From: Varanus komodoensis
Taxonomy: Eukaryota; Chordata; Lepidosauria; Squamata; Varanidae
DNA: 64,000 bases
Reading direction: 5' to 3'
NCBI RefSeq assembly: GCF_004798865.1
Contig: NW_025335438.1
Coordinates: forward strand, 11,249,043 to 11,313,042
Below, in pieces: positions 46,678 through 57,373 of this stretch. The number at the start of each line of letters is the position of its first letter. Position 1 is the first letter of the stretch. The position numbers were made by a program, and so were the translations under genes. The notes below the pieces were generated by a model. It was given only the letters and a program-made list of their open reading frames with translations. It searched no databases and was not told the DNA's origin.

Positions 46678-48085
46678 AATATTTATTTATTTAAAACTTT
46701 TGTATGCCAGCACCACATGCCTTGGCATCTCGGGACGGCTGACAATACATACAATGAAAACAATAAAATGATCTTTATAAAAACAAACTCAATACAAGTT
46801 TACATAAGGACAAAAAAATCAAAAACAAAAAGAGCGACTGTTCAACAATAAAATATTAGTTTTTAAAACAGCAATTAAATAAAAAGGTTTTAACCTGGTG
46901 CTGAAAAGAATATAAACTCGGCACCGGCACACCTCTCCGGTGAGCGCATTTCATAATGTGGGTGCCACCACAGAGAAGGCCCTGCTCCAGGTAGTTGTTC
47001 TTTTTATCTCCTTTAAAGTGGGCTCCCAGAGCAGAGCCTCTTCTGCAGATCCTAAGGGGCATGAGGGCATGTAAGGGAAGAGGCACTCCTTCAGGTATTC
47101 TGGTCCCAAGCCATTCAGGGCTTTATAGGTTAAAACCAGCACCTTGAATTGGGCCCTGACTTCAACTGGAACCCAGTGTAGCTGGTTGAGGACCAACATT
47201 ATATGGGAATAACAACCGGTCCCCGTCATTGGCCTGGCAGCTCTGTTCTGTACCAGCTGAAGTACCCAGACCGTTTTCAAGGGCAGCCCCACGTAGGGCG
47301 CATTACAGTAATCCAACTGGGAGGTTACTAGAGTATGAATCGCCATTGCTAGGCAGTGCTTGTCCAGGTAAGGATGCAGTTGGTGGATCAACTGAAGCTG
47401 TAGGAAAGCACTCCTTGCCGCCGCCACCACCTGGATTTCCAGTGACAGCTCCGGGTCAAGGAGTACTCCCAAGCTGCATACCCTGTCATTTAGGAGGAGT
47501 GCTACTCCATCCAGAGCAGGGTCAAAATCACTTACCTGTAACCTCGATCCACCCACCAACAGGACTTCTGTCTTATCTGGATTGAGCTTCAGTTTATTGG
47601 CCCTCATCCAGCCCATTGCCTTGACCAGGCACTGGTTCAGCACAGCCACCACCTCACCTGGAATAGATGTAAATGAAAGCATATTGGTAACACCGCAACC
47701 CAAACCTAATGACCTCTCCCAGAAGTTTCATGTAGATGTTGAAAAGCATTGGGGACAAAATAGAATCCTGTGGAACCCCATGGCACAACTGCCATGGCAC
47801 AGAGCTACAGTCCCCCAGCACCACCTTCTGGAGTCGGCCAGCCAGGTAAGAGCAGAACCACTGCCAAACAGAGCCTCCTACTCCTAACCCAGCCAGCCTA
47901 TCCAGAAGGATACCATGGTCAATGGTATTGAAAGCTGCTGAGGGGTCCAGGAGAAGCAACAGAGACACACTCCCCCTGTCCCTCTCCCTGCACAGGTCAT
48001 CATACAGGGTAACCAAGGCAGATTCAGTGCGATAAGCAGGTCTGAATATCACCTGTTCTTGTCTCTGGTCTCTCCCTGAATAGGT
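46678..48085 (-). mobile_element. L2-group LINE, 5'-truncated
   Basis: The minus strand carries an RT block '[20 protein letters not shown]' and 'PWQLCHGVPQDSILSPMLFN' (47654-48100), then 'MRANKLKLNPDKTEVLLVGG', 'LVTSQLDYCNAPYVGLP' and 'YKALNGLGPEYLKECL' (46951-47703), and a 3' tail of TTTATTTATTTAAAA. The catalytic YADD is disrupted. It is a clear relative of the copy at 16990. Confidence 0.92.
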
Positions 48086-48369
48086 GACAAATAAATTCAT
48101 TATTTACCTCTAGGTATTTGGAATGAGTGAAAGCTACCACATCATTTGTCTGTAAGAATATGTTTCAGTTATAAATATATATGAGATCTTCTTCAACATC
48201 ACAGCTCTTACTTCCAATAACTGAGCCTTAGAGGACACATTTCAATTTTTGAGAAAGAAAACAAAATTTGTGCAATGTGGTAGAGTCCAGAAGAGACTAC
48301 CAGGAATGCCTCACAGTGTTTTCCAAAATATTTCTTACTGTAAAACACATTTTAATTTTTAAACTGTAT
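48086..48369. other. Unassigned DNA
   Basis: No feature was recognised between the L2 copy and the SINE. Confidence 0.3.
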
Positions 48370-48575
48370 TTATTTCTATATTTTATTCCACTCCTTTTCT
48401 TCTTGTAATGATCTCAAGCCAGCTTATGTGCTAGTCCTTCTCACCATTCTGTCATCATCACAAGTCTGTGAGGTAGATTAGGCTAAGAGTCAGTGATTTG
48501 CCCGAAGTCATCCAGGAAGCTTCATGGGGCCTAGAAGCAGCTCTTCCAATCCTGCACTATACCACACTGGTTACC
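48370..48575 (-). repeat. tRNA-derived SINE, reverse orientation
   Basis: The reversed body ('CACAGACTTGTGATGATGAC', 'CACTGACTCTTAGCCTAATC') and the reversed head region near 'CCACACTGG' follow the same order as the other SINE copies. It is diverged. Confidence 0.6.
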
Positions 48576-50734
48576 AGTAATAGACCTCTATCTGGAAGCA
48601 CTCAAAGGTGAACAAAGAACTGTTATTTTCCAAACAGCATGCCTGCAGTTTACTTGGTGCAACCATGCATCTTATAAAAAGAAAGAGGAGCAGAAGGGAG
48701 AGTAGCAAACCATGAACAGTTAAAACAATGAATAGCAAGAAAACAATTTGGGGTGGGAGTAGGTGAGTGGAGTTCGCTTGTAAGGAATGCATCTCATCAC
48801 TGTTCCAGACAGATTACTGCTGCATACCTGTTTTTGTAGATTGTCCTGTGTTCTTTCAAGGAAACCTGATCAGCTTCACATCTGAAACACTTCCTTATTA
48901 CACAACTTTGTGTCCATAGCAATGACTCCTTGAATAGACAACTCCCTGTGTGTGAGAAGAAAGCATGCACCTTCCACCTGGAGCTTGTATTATACAACAG
49001 TTGCAGTGAAGCTTGCTGCTCTTTTCCAGTGACATCTCTCCACCCCCATCTCACCTGCTGTGCGTGGATGTACACTGATAAACCTGTATTCAACCTGCAC
49101 TCGAGTGAGATTGTGAACAAAAGCGTAGCTTGTGCACAGTATTTACTTAAACTTTTCATCTTGGTATGCCTGCCATTATGTAATGCAGTTTCCTAGATTT
49201 AAATTTAGCCAGTGTGCAACATACTTGCTATTGACAAGGGATATGGGCAAGTCTTCTTTTGAGAGAGTTACAGAGAGAAGGCAGAGGCTTTGGCACTTCA
49301 GGCTACATCCACAGGAAAGGTTGTGGTTATTCTGTTTAGCACATAGTTAAGGATGTCCCAGGCATGCTTAGATAGACAAAAGCTCTAGAGTTCCAGCACC
49401 TTGTACCGATACACACTGGCTGGGGTATGCTGGGAATGGTAGACATTGTCTAGCATGTGTAGGATTACATTTTTAATGTATTTTAAATCCTCTTCTACTC
49501 TTACAAAAAGCTAATTCTCTCTAATGTGGTATCTAGATCCATGTCATTGCCAAGCAATTGCTGGAAGGGGCCAGGAAGGTGAAATTTTTAAGTGGAAGAT
49601 TTTGGTAGCATTGAGGGCAGTGTAAATCATCTGTTCTGCTGGGATAAAAACATACAACGTGTCCTACTGGATCAGAATAAAGGTCAGATTTTCTAGGTTT
49701 ATATAGTTTTGGTTATAATAATATGGTAACCTGCACCCAGGTTGAGTATAGGTTCATCATGATTTGTTGTTATCATGAATTACTGTGTTGTCTGAGGCCA
49801 GCTCCACTAACAAGTCCTGGTTTGTTCACCGTGAACACAAATCTTGGTTGATGTCGTGTCGTCAACCTGTGTTTTATCTTGTGACTGTGAGCTGACCAGA
49901 GGTGCTGTGGTAAAACTGGGTGGCCTACAAATGTTACAAACAAACAAACTGTGGATTCTTACCATGGTTTGTTACCTCAGGCTGGTCAGTTATCTATCCT
50001 TGAGTTAGCCGTAGCCACTGGTGGAATGGCAGGTTTCCCTGCAAGGACCAAAAGCTGATAGTGCTTCATAGAAGTCACTCCCTTGTGTATAAATCTGTAT
50101 TTTCTCATAGCCTTTGTAAGAGACAACAGTTTACAACCCTGGAAACCTTCCAGCCTTCTGTGAGAACAGGAATGTGGTGAGAGACTATTGTTGGGAATTG
50201 GATCTAATGTTCTCCTCTGTCTGAAGGGATAGCTTGGGACTTACTGACGGCTGGAATTTATATATGTTTATATCTCTGGGATATTTGTGAGGTCATGTAG
50301 ATAAGTTGTACAATAAAAAAGTTTTATAATGACTACTGGAGGCCAGGGTAGCACAGTGTGGAAGAGTCTCTACTAATCAATCAGAACATGCGTGTGTAAG
50401 CAACAAGCATGAAATCAACTGTGGGATTCACCAGGGAATAAATTATTAAGTTTCAGCAACAGACTTTCTCTGCCTAGCTTTTTTACATGCAGGTACTCAA
50501 GATGAAAAATGCAATTTAGATTAGTCATCTTTTCACAGTACAAAGTCTCCTTAAGCAACTAGGTCTTCTCTTCTGCAAAGGTAGAGTTAGGAATACAACT
50601 CTACGATGGTTCCGATCATCTTCCCCACATCTGCTAACAAGGCACCACATTCCTGACAACAACCTCAGTCCTTGAGTCCAGCCAGCTTATTGCCCCTCCT
50701 TCAAGCAGATCAGAACAAAAGGGTTTCTAAACTA
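48576..50734. other. Unassigned DNA
   Basis: A piece of the 'GCTGGGAATGGTAG' dispersed repeat lies near 49390-49460. No gene was found. Short frames at 48797-49350 on both strands lack family resemblance. Confidence 0.3.
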
Positions 50735-50830
50735 TTTATTTCTATATCACCCCAAAGCCAAAGCACTATAAAACGGAAGATAAAAATATAATAAAATATA
50801 AAATTAGGGGAAAAATAAAAGAATTAAAAC
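50735..50830 (-). repeat. LINE 3' tail, AT-rich
   Basis: 'CTATTTATTTCTATATCACCCC' followed by A-rich sequence resembles other L2 3' ends in reverse, but it is short and diverged. Confidence 0.3.
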
Positions 50831-52206
50831 ACTAAAAATAGTGGCATGTGTAAACCATGCAAGATCCACAAGCTGTCTTCTGGATTTGGGACAAGCAGGT
50901 GCTTCTTATAGAGGAAGATCAGAGGAATGTGGAAATGTGTCTCCTAACTATGAAGGAAGTAGAACGCAGAAGGTCAGGCTTCACAGCCCTGTAGATGCAA
51001 TGCCATTAGGCGATCCTTCTCAAGCATAATTCTATCAGCCACTGCTCTTCCAAAATGCTGATGTTTACATTATCCCTATTGGTAAATAATCTGTAGGTTG
51101 CCATTACCCATGGAATAAAACTGCGCAATTAGAAACTACATAACTTACAAGCTTTCTTTAGATTGTCATGAGCTTTGCTCAAGAGGAAGCAAAGGATTCT
51201 AGGATGTTAATTCTGGTATCTGGAAAGGACTATGGGAATAATGCTGGGGGATCATCAACCTTCCATGGTGGGTACTGGGTTGGCCTGACTTGCAAACACA
51301 CTATATTTATACCACTACTGAATCACAGCAGTGGCACAATGCAACAGAGAGTGTGAAATGATGCTACTATCATAGTAAATATGGCTAATTATGAACATCT
51401 AAGAACATCTGTATGCTGACACACTGAGTCTTTGGCTTATGTGGTAAGATGTTTGTCCGATTTAGTTGGCTGCACAATTTATAACACTTCAGAAGTAAAA
51501 GTCATATATAAGTAATAATTGTAGATCTTGAATCATACTTTAATTTCATTACCTACTTATTTAGGATATCTTTATATTTGTGATTCATAGATGAGTTGTC
51601 TGACAGCACAACTTCCATAAAAACAACAACAACCTGGTTTGTGTAGTACTTGAGATCACCTGCCAAAGGCATTATGAAATACTAAAATGTGTTTTTTATA
51701 TGATCTGCCCTTGGTTTTGAATCTAATGTTTCCCTGTATTGTAAACATTTTTGGGCCAAAGAAGCCCTTTTTGTATTGCTGTCCATCCCCTTCTTTGGAA
51801 TGGCCTTTGCAGGGAAACCCACCTGGCAGTTTCACTGTATGCTGCATGCACCTGCCAGCTGGGGTAATAGGTACATTTAATAAATATATAAAAAGAAACT
51901 AAGATGCTTAAAACTAAAGAACAAATTAATCATAATTTTTAAAATAAATATAATAGGCTCTTTAGAGTGTTGGTTAGGTGTTGCCTGTTTGGGACAATGG
52001 CATTCCAAGTGGTTTGAAAAGTAATGTGAAAGACAGGAAAATGACATAGAAATCAAGATTCTCACTTGTTTCTCTTGGGATTAATTCTTAGTTATTGTTA
52101 CAATATGACAATAAGAACAATTATTTGGTATTTTCTTTCTGGAGAACTGCAGAAGCACACAAAGTTCTTGTTATTTCCCCAAGATTTTTCAGTTCTTTTT
52201 TTATTG
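50831..52206. other. Unassigned DNA
   Basis: No gene or named repeat was recognised. Confidence 0.3.
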
Positions 52207-52210
52207 GTTG

Positions 52211-52856
52211 TGTCAGAAAATCCTGGAATTTCAGATCATGAGGAGGAAATAAAACTTGGGTTCGTGGGAAAGATCAAGCATCCAGACCATCTGTGGCTTT
52301 ATTGTTTGGCCCAGGTTCCCCGTGGGTCTATACTCAAGATAATGCATTACCGGCACGCAGAGGTAAACTCGCTGCAAAGCTTCAAGACAACTACAGGGTA
52401 TTTTATACCCCGTACACCAGTACAGGGCAATTGATGACAGAATGCAGACATTACAATAAGATTCTGAGGTCATCACATACAGAACAGATAAAGGAATGTC
52501 AGTCAATCGTACAGAGATTACAATATTTCTAATTGCAGTGTATTGACACTTTAGTTGAGTAACTTGAACCCGTCTCCAGGTCTGCTTAGATATGTAAATT
52601 CAAGCTACTGAGAAACTATTCATGAACTCATAAGCTTATCTAGACTCAGACTCTAAGTAATGCACCATTCTGAATGACCAGGGCACATGAAGCCCTCTGG
52701 GCTATCAAAAGATACTTCCTAGTAAACTGTGAATTCCAATGCCATTTTAAACAGTGACGTAGCTTGGTTTGAGGAGTAGTACAGGATTGATTCCACAATG
52801 CAAAAGCACAAAGAGGCAATGTTTTTCTGACAGGATTTATCCAAATTTTCCCAACA
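52211..52856 (-). mobile_element. Solo LTR, same family as at 12576
   Basis: A fossil LTR with the same terminal sequences (TGTCAG at left, CCCAACA at right on the + strand) and its own 4-bp target duplication, GTTG (52207-52210 and 52857-52860). On the minus strand a TATAAAAT box is followed by AATAAAG, consistent with an LTR promoter and polyadenylation signal. No internal viral sequence is present. The different flanking duplications show that the two copies inserted independently and are not the two ends of one provirus. Confidence 0.88.
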
Positions 52857-52860
52857 GTTG

Positions 52861-53511
52861 CTGGCTTGTCTTTCCTTTTCTGATGCTTTGCATAGAGATT
52901 TATTGACTATTGTTGCATTATTACTTTCTTTTTTAAAATATTATATAGTGCATCTAATCTAACTATTGTGGGAAGAATAATATGTGAATCCTCAAATAAG
53001 TAAAAAAAATGTTTATTTTATTTTTCAATAGATAGGTTGCAAAATAAAAGGTACAAGGTCTACTTTGTGATCTCTTCTCAGATCTAGTTTCAGGAAGCTT
53101 CTACAGCTGAGGATCTTTCTGACAGCAGTTCCTCCCCCATGCTGTAATATGCATATTCCCGGTGGGTTCCTGCCCTTTCAGTCAGTATCTCTTTAACTGT
53201 TGATTGCTTGTTATGGCTCTCAATACCAAAGGAAAACTTCCCTTCAGTACAGACATGGGGAACACCAAAGTGTGCCTACATGTCCTCTTCTGGAGTCAGT
53301 CATCCAACTTCCTCCACCTTTTTTATCTAGAGCTCTGACAACCTCAAAACAACTGGCCTCTGTACTGACTGTACAATCTGCACTCGAATAGCCTCTCCAG
53401 ATCCTTGTTCACCCTTACCAAGCCTATCCTTAGAGAGCCAGGGACAGACTGCTCTCTAGAGCTGATGACCATCCTTCCAGCTCAGCCTTTTGTTCTTCCT
53501 TTGTGCCATCA
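52861..53511. other. Unassigned DNA
   Basis: No gene or named repeat was recognised. Confidence 0.3.
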
Positions 53512-54035
53512 GAGGCAGTGACAGGGACTGGGTGTTACTCTCACATAACCCCAGGCTTCTACCAGCTTCACTGGCTTCCCATCGAAGTCCGGGCTCAATT
53601 CAAGGTGCTGGTTATTACCTATAAAGCCCTAAATGGCTTGGGACCTGGATACCTGAAGGAACGCCTTCTTCTATATTTGCCTTCCCGCCCCTTGAGATCG
53701 GCAGCAGAGGCCCTCCTCCGGGAACCCTCCATGAAAGATGTTAGGAGGCAAAGTACCCGAAGGAGGGCTTTCTCTGTGGTGGCGCCCCATCTATGGAATG
53801 TGCTCCTCAGAGACGTCTGCCTGGTGCCATCGTTATTTGTTTTCAGCGCCAGGTTAAGACCTTTTTATTCCAGCGGTATTTTAATACGTTTTAATATTGT
53901 TTTTTCTGTTTTTAATTGCAGCCAGTGTGGGTCGGGAATTTTATTTATGTTATTTATGCTATTACATTGTAAGCCATCATGAGGCTTTTTTGCGATTAGG
54001 ATGGCATATAAATATTTTAAATAAATAAATAATAA
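53512..54035 (+). mobile_element. L2-group LINE 3' end
   Basis: The frame at 53503-53982 reads 'FYQLHWLPIEVRAQFKVLV', 'YKALNGLGPGYLKERL', 'LRSAAEALLREPSMKDV', 'RAFSVVAPHLWNVLLRDV', nearly continuous. The 3' UTR then ends in AATAAATAAATAATAAA. It is better preserved than the other L2 copies in the C-terminal region. Confidence 0.92.
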
Positions 54036-54102
54036 AACAATTTGAGCTGTCGTGGAGGGCAAATTATTTTTGCAGGTAATACTAATAGGATGGCACATGA
54101 TA

Positions 54103-54198
54103 GATAGATTTATATTTTTAGATTTATATTTTTATAAATCTATAAAAATGATAGATTTATATTTTTATAAATCTATAAAAATGATAGATTTATATTTT
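54103..54198 (+). repeat. 33-bp tandem repeat with a perfect hairpin
   Basis: Nearly three copies of a 33-bp unit are present. Within each full unit ATAGATTTATA and TATAAATCTAT form an exact 11-bp inverted repeat around TTTT. Thirty-three bases is a multiple of three, which explains the repeated DLYFYKSIKMI peptide in one frame, but that frame is not a gene. Confidence 0.9.
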
Positions 54199-55779
54199 GG
54201 GGAGGCAGAAAAGCTTATTAGTAGGGAGCAATGTGGATAAGGAGGAATATATGCAGCAAAAACCAGCTCACAGGAAGCAGCATGTGGGAAACGAAATGCC
54301 TTGGGGAAAAGGAGGTGAGGGGTCAAGTCTCAAAAGAAGGAAACTCAACATTTTTGAAGAAGCGGGGTCCTACTGGTAGTTATAATTTGGATGTAAGATG
54401 AAGAGGCAGCTGGGCTAGAACCCCAGTCGTACTGCCACGAAGCAATATCTTAACCAGAGGAGCAGAGAAAAATGTCCTGTTGACTGCAGGACAATCTGCA
54501 GAGGTGCTGGCTTCAAGGCTGTATTCCATTGCCTGCCAGTAAAGGGTCAGGTCAACAGTGCCCTGTTTATTACCTCCTGTAGCACACCTGCATTGCTTAG
54601 TGTGGTTTACATTGGTAATGGTTCTTGGAAATATCAGGACTAGGTTAGCATCTACTCTTGAGTAGCGGCCCTCTACCCAAGGCATCACATTTATATGCAC
54701 TCTACAGTGCATCCTCCACAGAACACAGCTGCCAACCAGACCACTGCACTAACTCCCGCCTTTACCATCTGCATAATATAGCATTGCTGTGGGCACAATT
54801 GCATCTTCTTGCATTTAGTCTATGCAGTCACTATTATTAAGGTTCAGAAGGCAAACTGTAAATATATTCTGAAAATATTTCCATAAATTAAAATGACATT
54901 TCAGGGATATTTGTTCCCCCTACCAACACTTTTATGTTTTTGTTGCCTTTACCACCATGCAGTAGAAACTGTTCCATGTGTCCAGACACCTTCATAATGA
55001 GCCTTAGGCTGCTTATGCACCGGAGATCTTCTGACCAGTTTCAGCACCTGGAAGTCCCACTGAACCAGTGGGAGTTCCAAGCCCTACAATGGCAAAGAGG
55101 ACACTCAGAGGTGACATGGTCTGCCACACCTTTGATTCTGCAGTGACAAGTGCCTCAACCAAATCATTGGCTCTGCCTATTAAAAAACCCAGACAGGTCC
55201 TTTAATGCCTAGCGGTAAATGCTAAATCAAGGGTATACTCCAGTCTCTGCCTTCCAACTGCAACAGATTGAGACAACTCCATCATCATAGAGGACACGAA
55301 GCCTCAAGCTGGCCCTCTTAATGCAGCCTCACTGTGAATATTGAAATCTCCCAAACTTCATCTGGGGCCACCTCAGTTAGGGAGTCCATTGGCTGGTAGG
55401 TTGGGCATCTCAACTGTTTTTGGCTAAGTTAAGGTAAATGCCTTCCTACCCTGTCCCAGGGCAATGGGGTTTCCTGATTAGTGTAATTGAACTCATATGA
55501 ACTACAGAGACTTCCCCAAGCATTCAGCGTGGCTGATCCTGTGTCAGGTAGCATGGCAAGCAAAGCTGGGTCATATCGACACCACCCAGCTCGCTCACTC
55601 AGGTCTCTGTAATGCATGACAGGTCAGCTACTTCACCCATGATCATAGGAACATGTGGGATGGGCACAGGATCATTTGACTTGCCCAGGCTATACTGTCC
55701 CTTACCCAGGACAATTGTTACAGGGATACAGTCTCCCTCCCTCTGATCCTGGGCCATTCTGGCTTTTAATCATCCCCTT
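54199..55779. other. Unassigned DNA
   Basis: No gene or named repeat was recognised. Short frames on both strands lack any family signature. Confidence 0.3.
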
Positions 55780-55789
55780 ACCCAGAAAT

Positions 55790-57363
55790 ATATACAAGAA
55801 AGAGCTTAACATCCCTGATAACCACGATGGGGTGGTCACTGACCTTGAGCCAGACATCCTAGAATGCGAAGTCAAATGGGCCTTCGGAAGTCTGAGCAAC
55901 GACAAAGCTAGTGGAGGTGACAGTATTCCAGCTGAGCTATTCAAAATCCTAAAAGACAATGCGCTTAAAGTGCTACACTCAATATGCCAGCAAATTGGGA
56001 AAACTCAACAGTGGCCGCAGGATTGGAAAAGGTCAGTTTACATTCTGATCCCAAAGAAGGGCAATGCCAAAGAATGTTCAAACTACCGCACCATTGCACT
56101 CATTTCACATGCTAGCAAAGTTATGCTCAAAATCCTATAAGCTAGGCTCCAGCAGTATGTGGACCGAGAACTACCAGAAGTACAGGCAGGATTTCCAAGA
56201 GGTAGAGGAACTAGAGATCAAATTGCCAACATATGCTGGATCATGGAGCAAGCTAGGGAGTTCCAGAAAAACATCTACTTCTGCTTCATTGACTATGCTA
56301 AAGCCTTTGATTGTGTGGATCACAACAAACTGTGGCAAGTCTTTAAAGAGATGGGAATACCAGACCATCTTATTTGTCTCTTGAGAACCTGTATGCAGGT
56401 AAAGAAGCAACAGTGAGAACTGGATATAGAACTACTGATTGGTTAAAAATTGGGAAAGGAGTACGGCAAGGCTGTATATTGTTGCCCTGCCTATTTAACT
56501 TATATGCAGAGCACATCATGAGAGAGGCTGAGCTAGATGAATCACAAGCTGGAATTAAGATTGCCTGGAGAAATATCAATAGCCTCAGATATGCAGATGA
56601 TATCACTCTAATGGCAGAAAATGAAGAGGAACTAAAGAGCCTCTTGATGCGGGTGAAGGAGGAGAGTACAAAAGTTGGCTTGAAACTCAACACAGAAACT
56701 TAGAAAACTAAGATCATGGCATCCAGTCCTCTCACTTCCTGGCAAATAGATGGGGAAGAAATGGGGGTAGTGACAGATTTTATTTTCCTGGGCTCCAAGA
56801 TCACTGCAGACAGGGACTACAGCCAAGAAATTAAAAGACGCTTGTTCCTGGGGAGGAAAGCTATGGCAAATCTAGACATCATAATAAAAAGCAGAGACAT
56901 CACCCTGCCAACAAAAGTGCACAAATTCAAGGCTATGGTTTTCCCAGTTGCAATGTATGGCTGTGAAAGTTGGACCATAAGGAAGGCTGAGCGCTGAAGT
57001 ATTGAGGCCTTTGAATTCTCTGCTGTTCCCTTCGTCTTTTGCCATCTATTGTTCCCAGCATTAGGCTCTTCTCCAGGGAGTCCTTTCTTCTCATTAGGTG
57101 GCCAAAGTATTTGCGTTTCATCTTCAGGATCTGGCCTTCTAAACAGCAGTCAGGGTTGATCTCCTCGAGGACTGACCAGTTTGATTGCCTTGCAGTCCAA
57201 GGGACTCGCAGGAGTCTCCTCCAGCACCACAAAGTCACTGAAGCAGTTGGTGTGAGCTTAGGTGGACTCCGGGGGATGGTGGAGGACAGGAAGGCCTGGA
57301 GGAATGTCATCCATGGAGTTGCAATGGGTCGGACACGGCTTCACGACTAACAACAACAACAAC
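55790..57363 (+). mobile_element. BovB (RTE) LINE with 10-bp target duplication and internal inversion
   Basis: Flanked by ACCCAGAAAT on both sides (55780-55789 and 57364-57373). The RT region reads 'LEPDILECEVKWAFGSLSN', 'DWKRSVYILIPKKGNAKE', 'YFCFIDYAKAFDCVDHNKL' and an intact catalytic 'YADDITLMAE' near 56588-56617. It continues through 'KTKIMASSPLTSWQI', 'FIFLGSKITAD' and 'FPVAMYGCESWTIRKAE' to an ACA-rich tail. It is 5'-truncated. Segment 57018-57232 is in the opposite orientation to the rest of the element. A few stops and frameshifts are present. It is one of the better-preserved BovB copies here. Confidence 0.95.
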
Positions 57364-57373
57364 ACCCAGAAAT

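Noticed and set aside
12576-52856. One large provirus bounded by the two LTRs
   Set aside because: Each LTR has its own, different 4-bp target duplication and the DNA between holds host exons and other repeats, with no retroviral internal genes.
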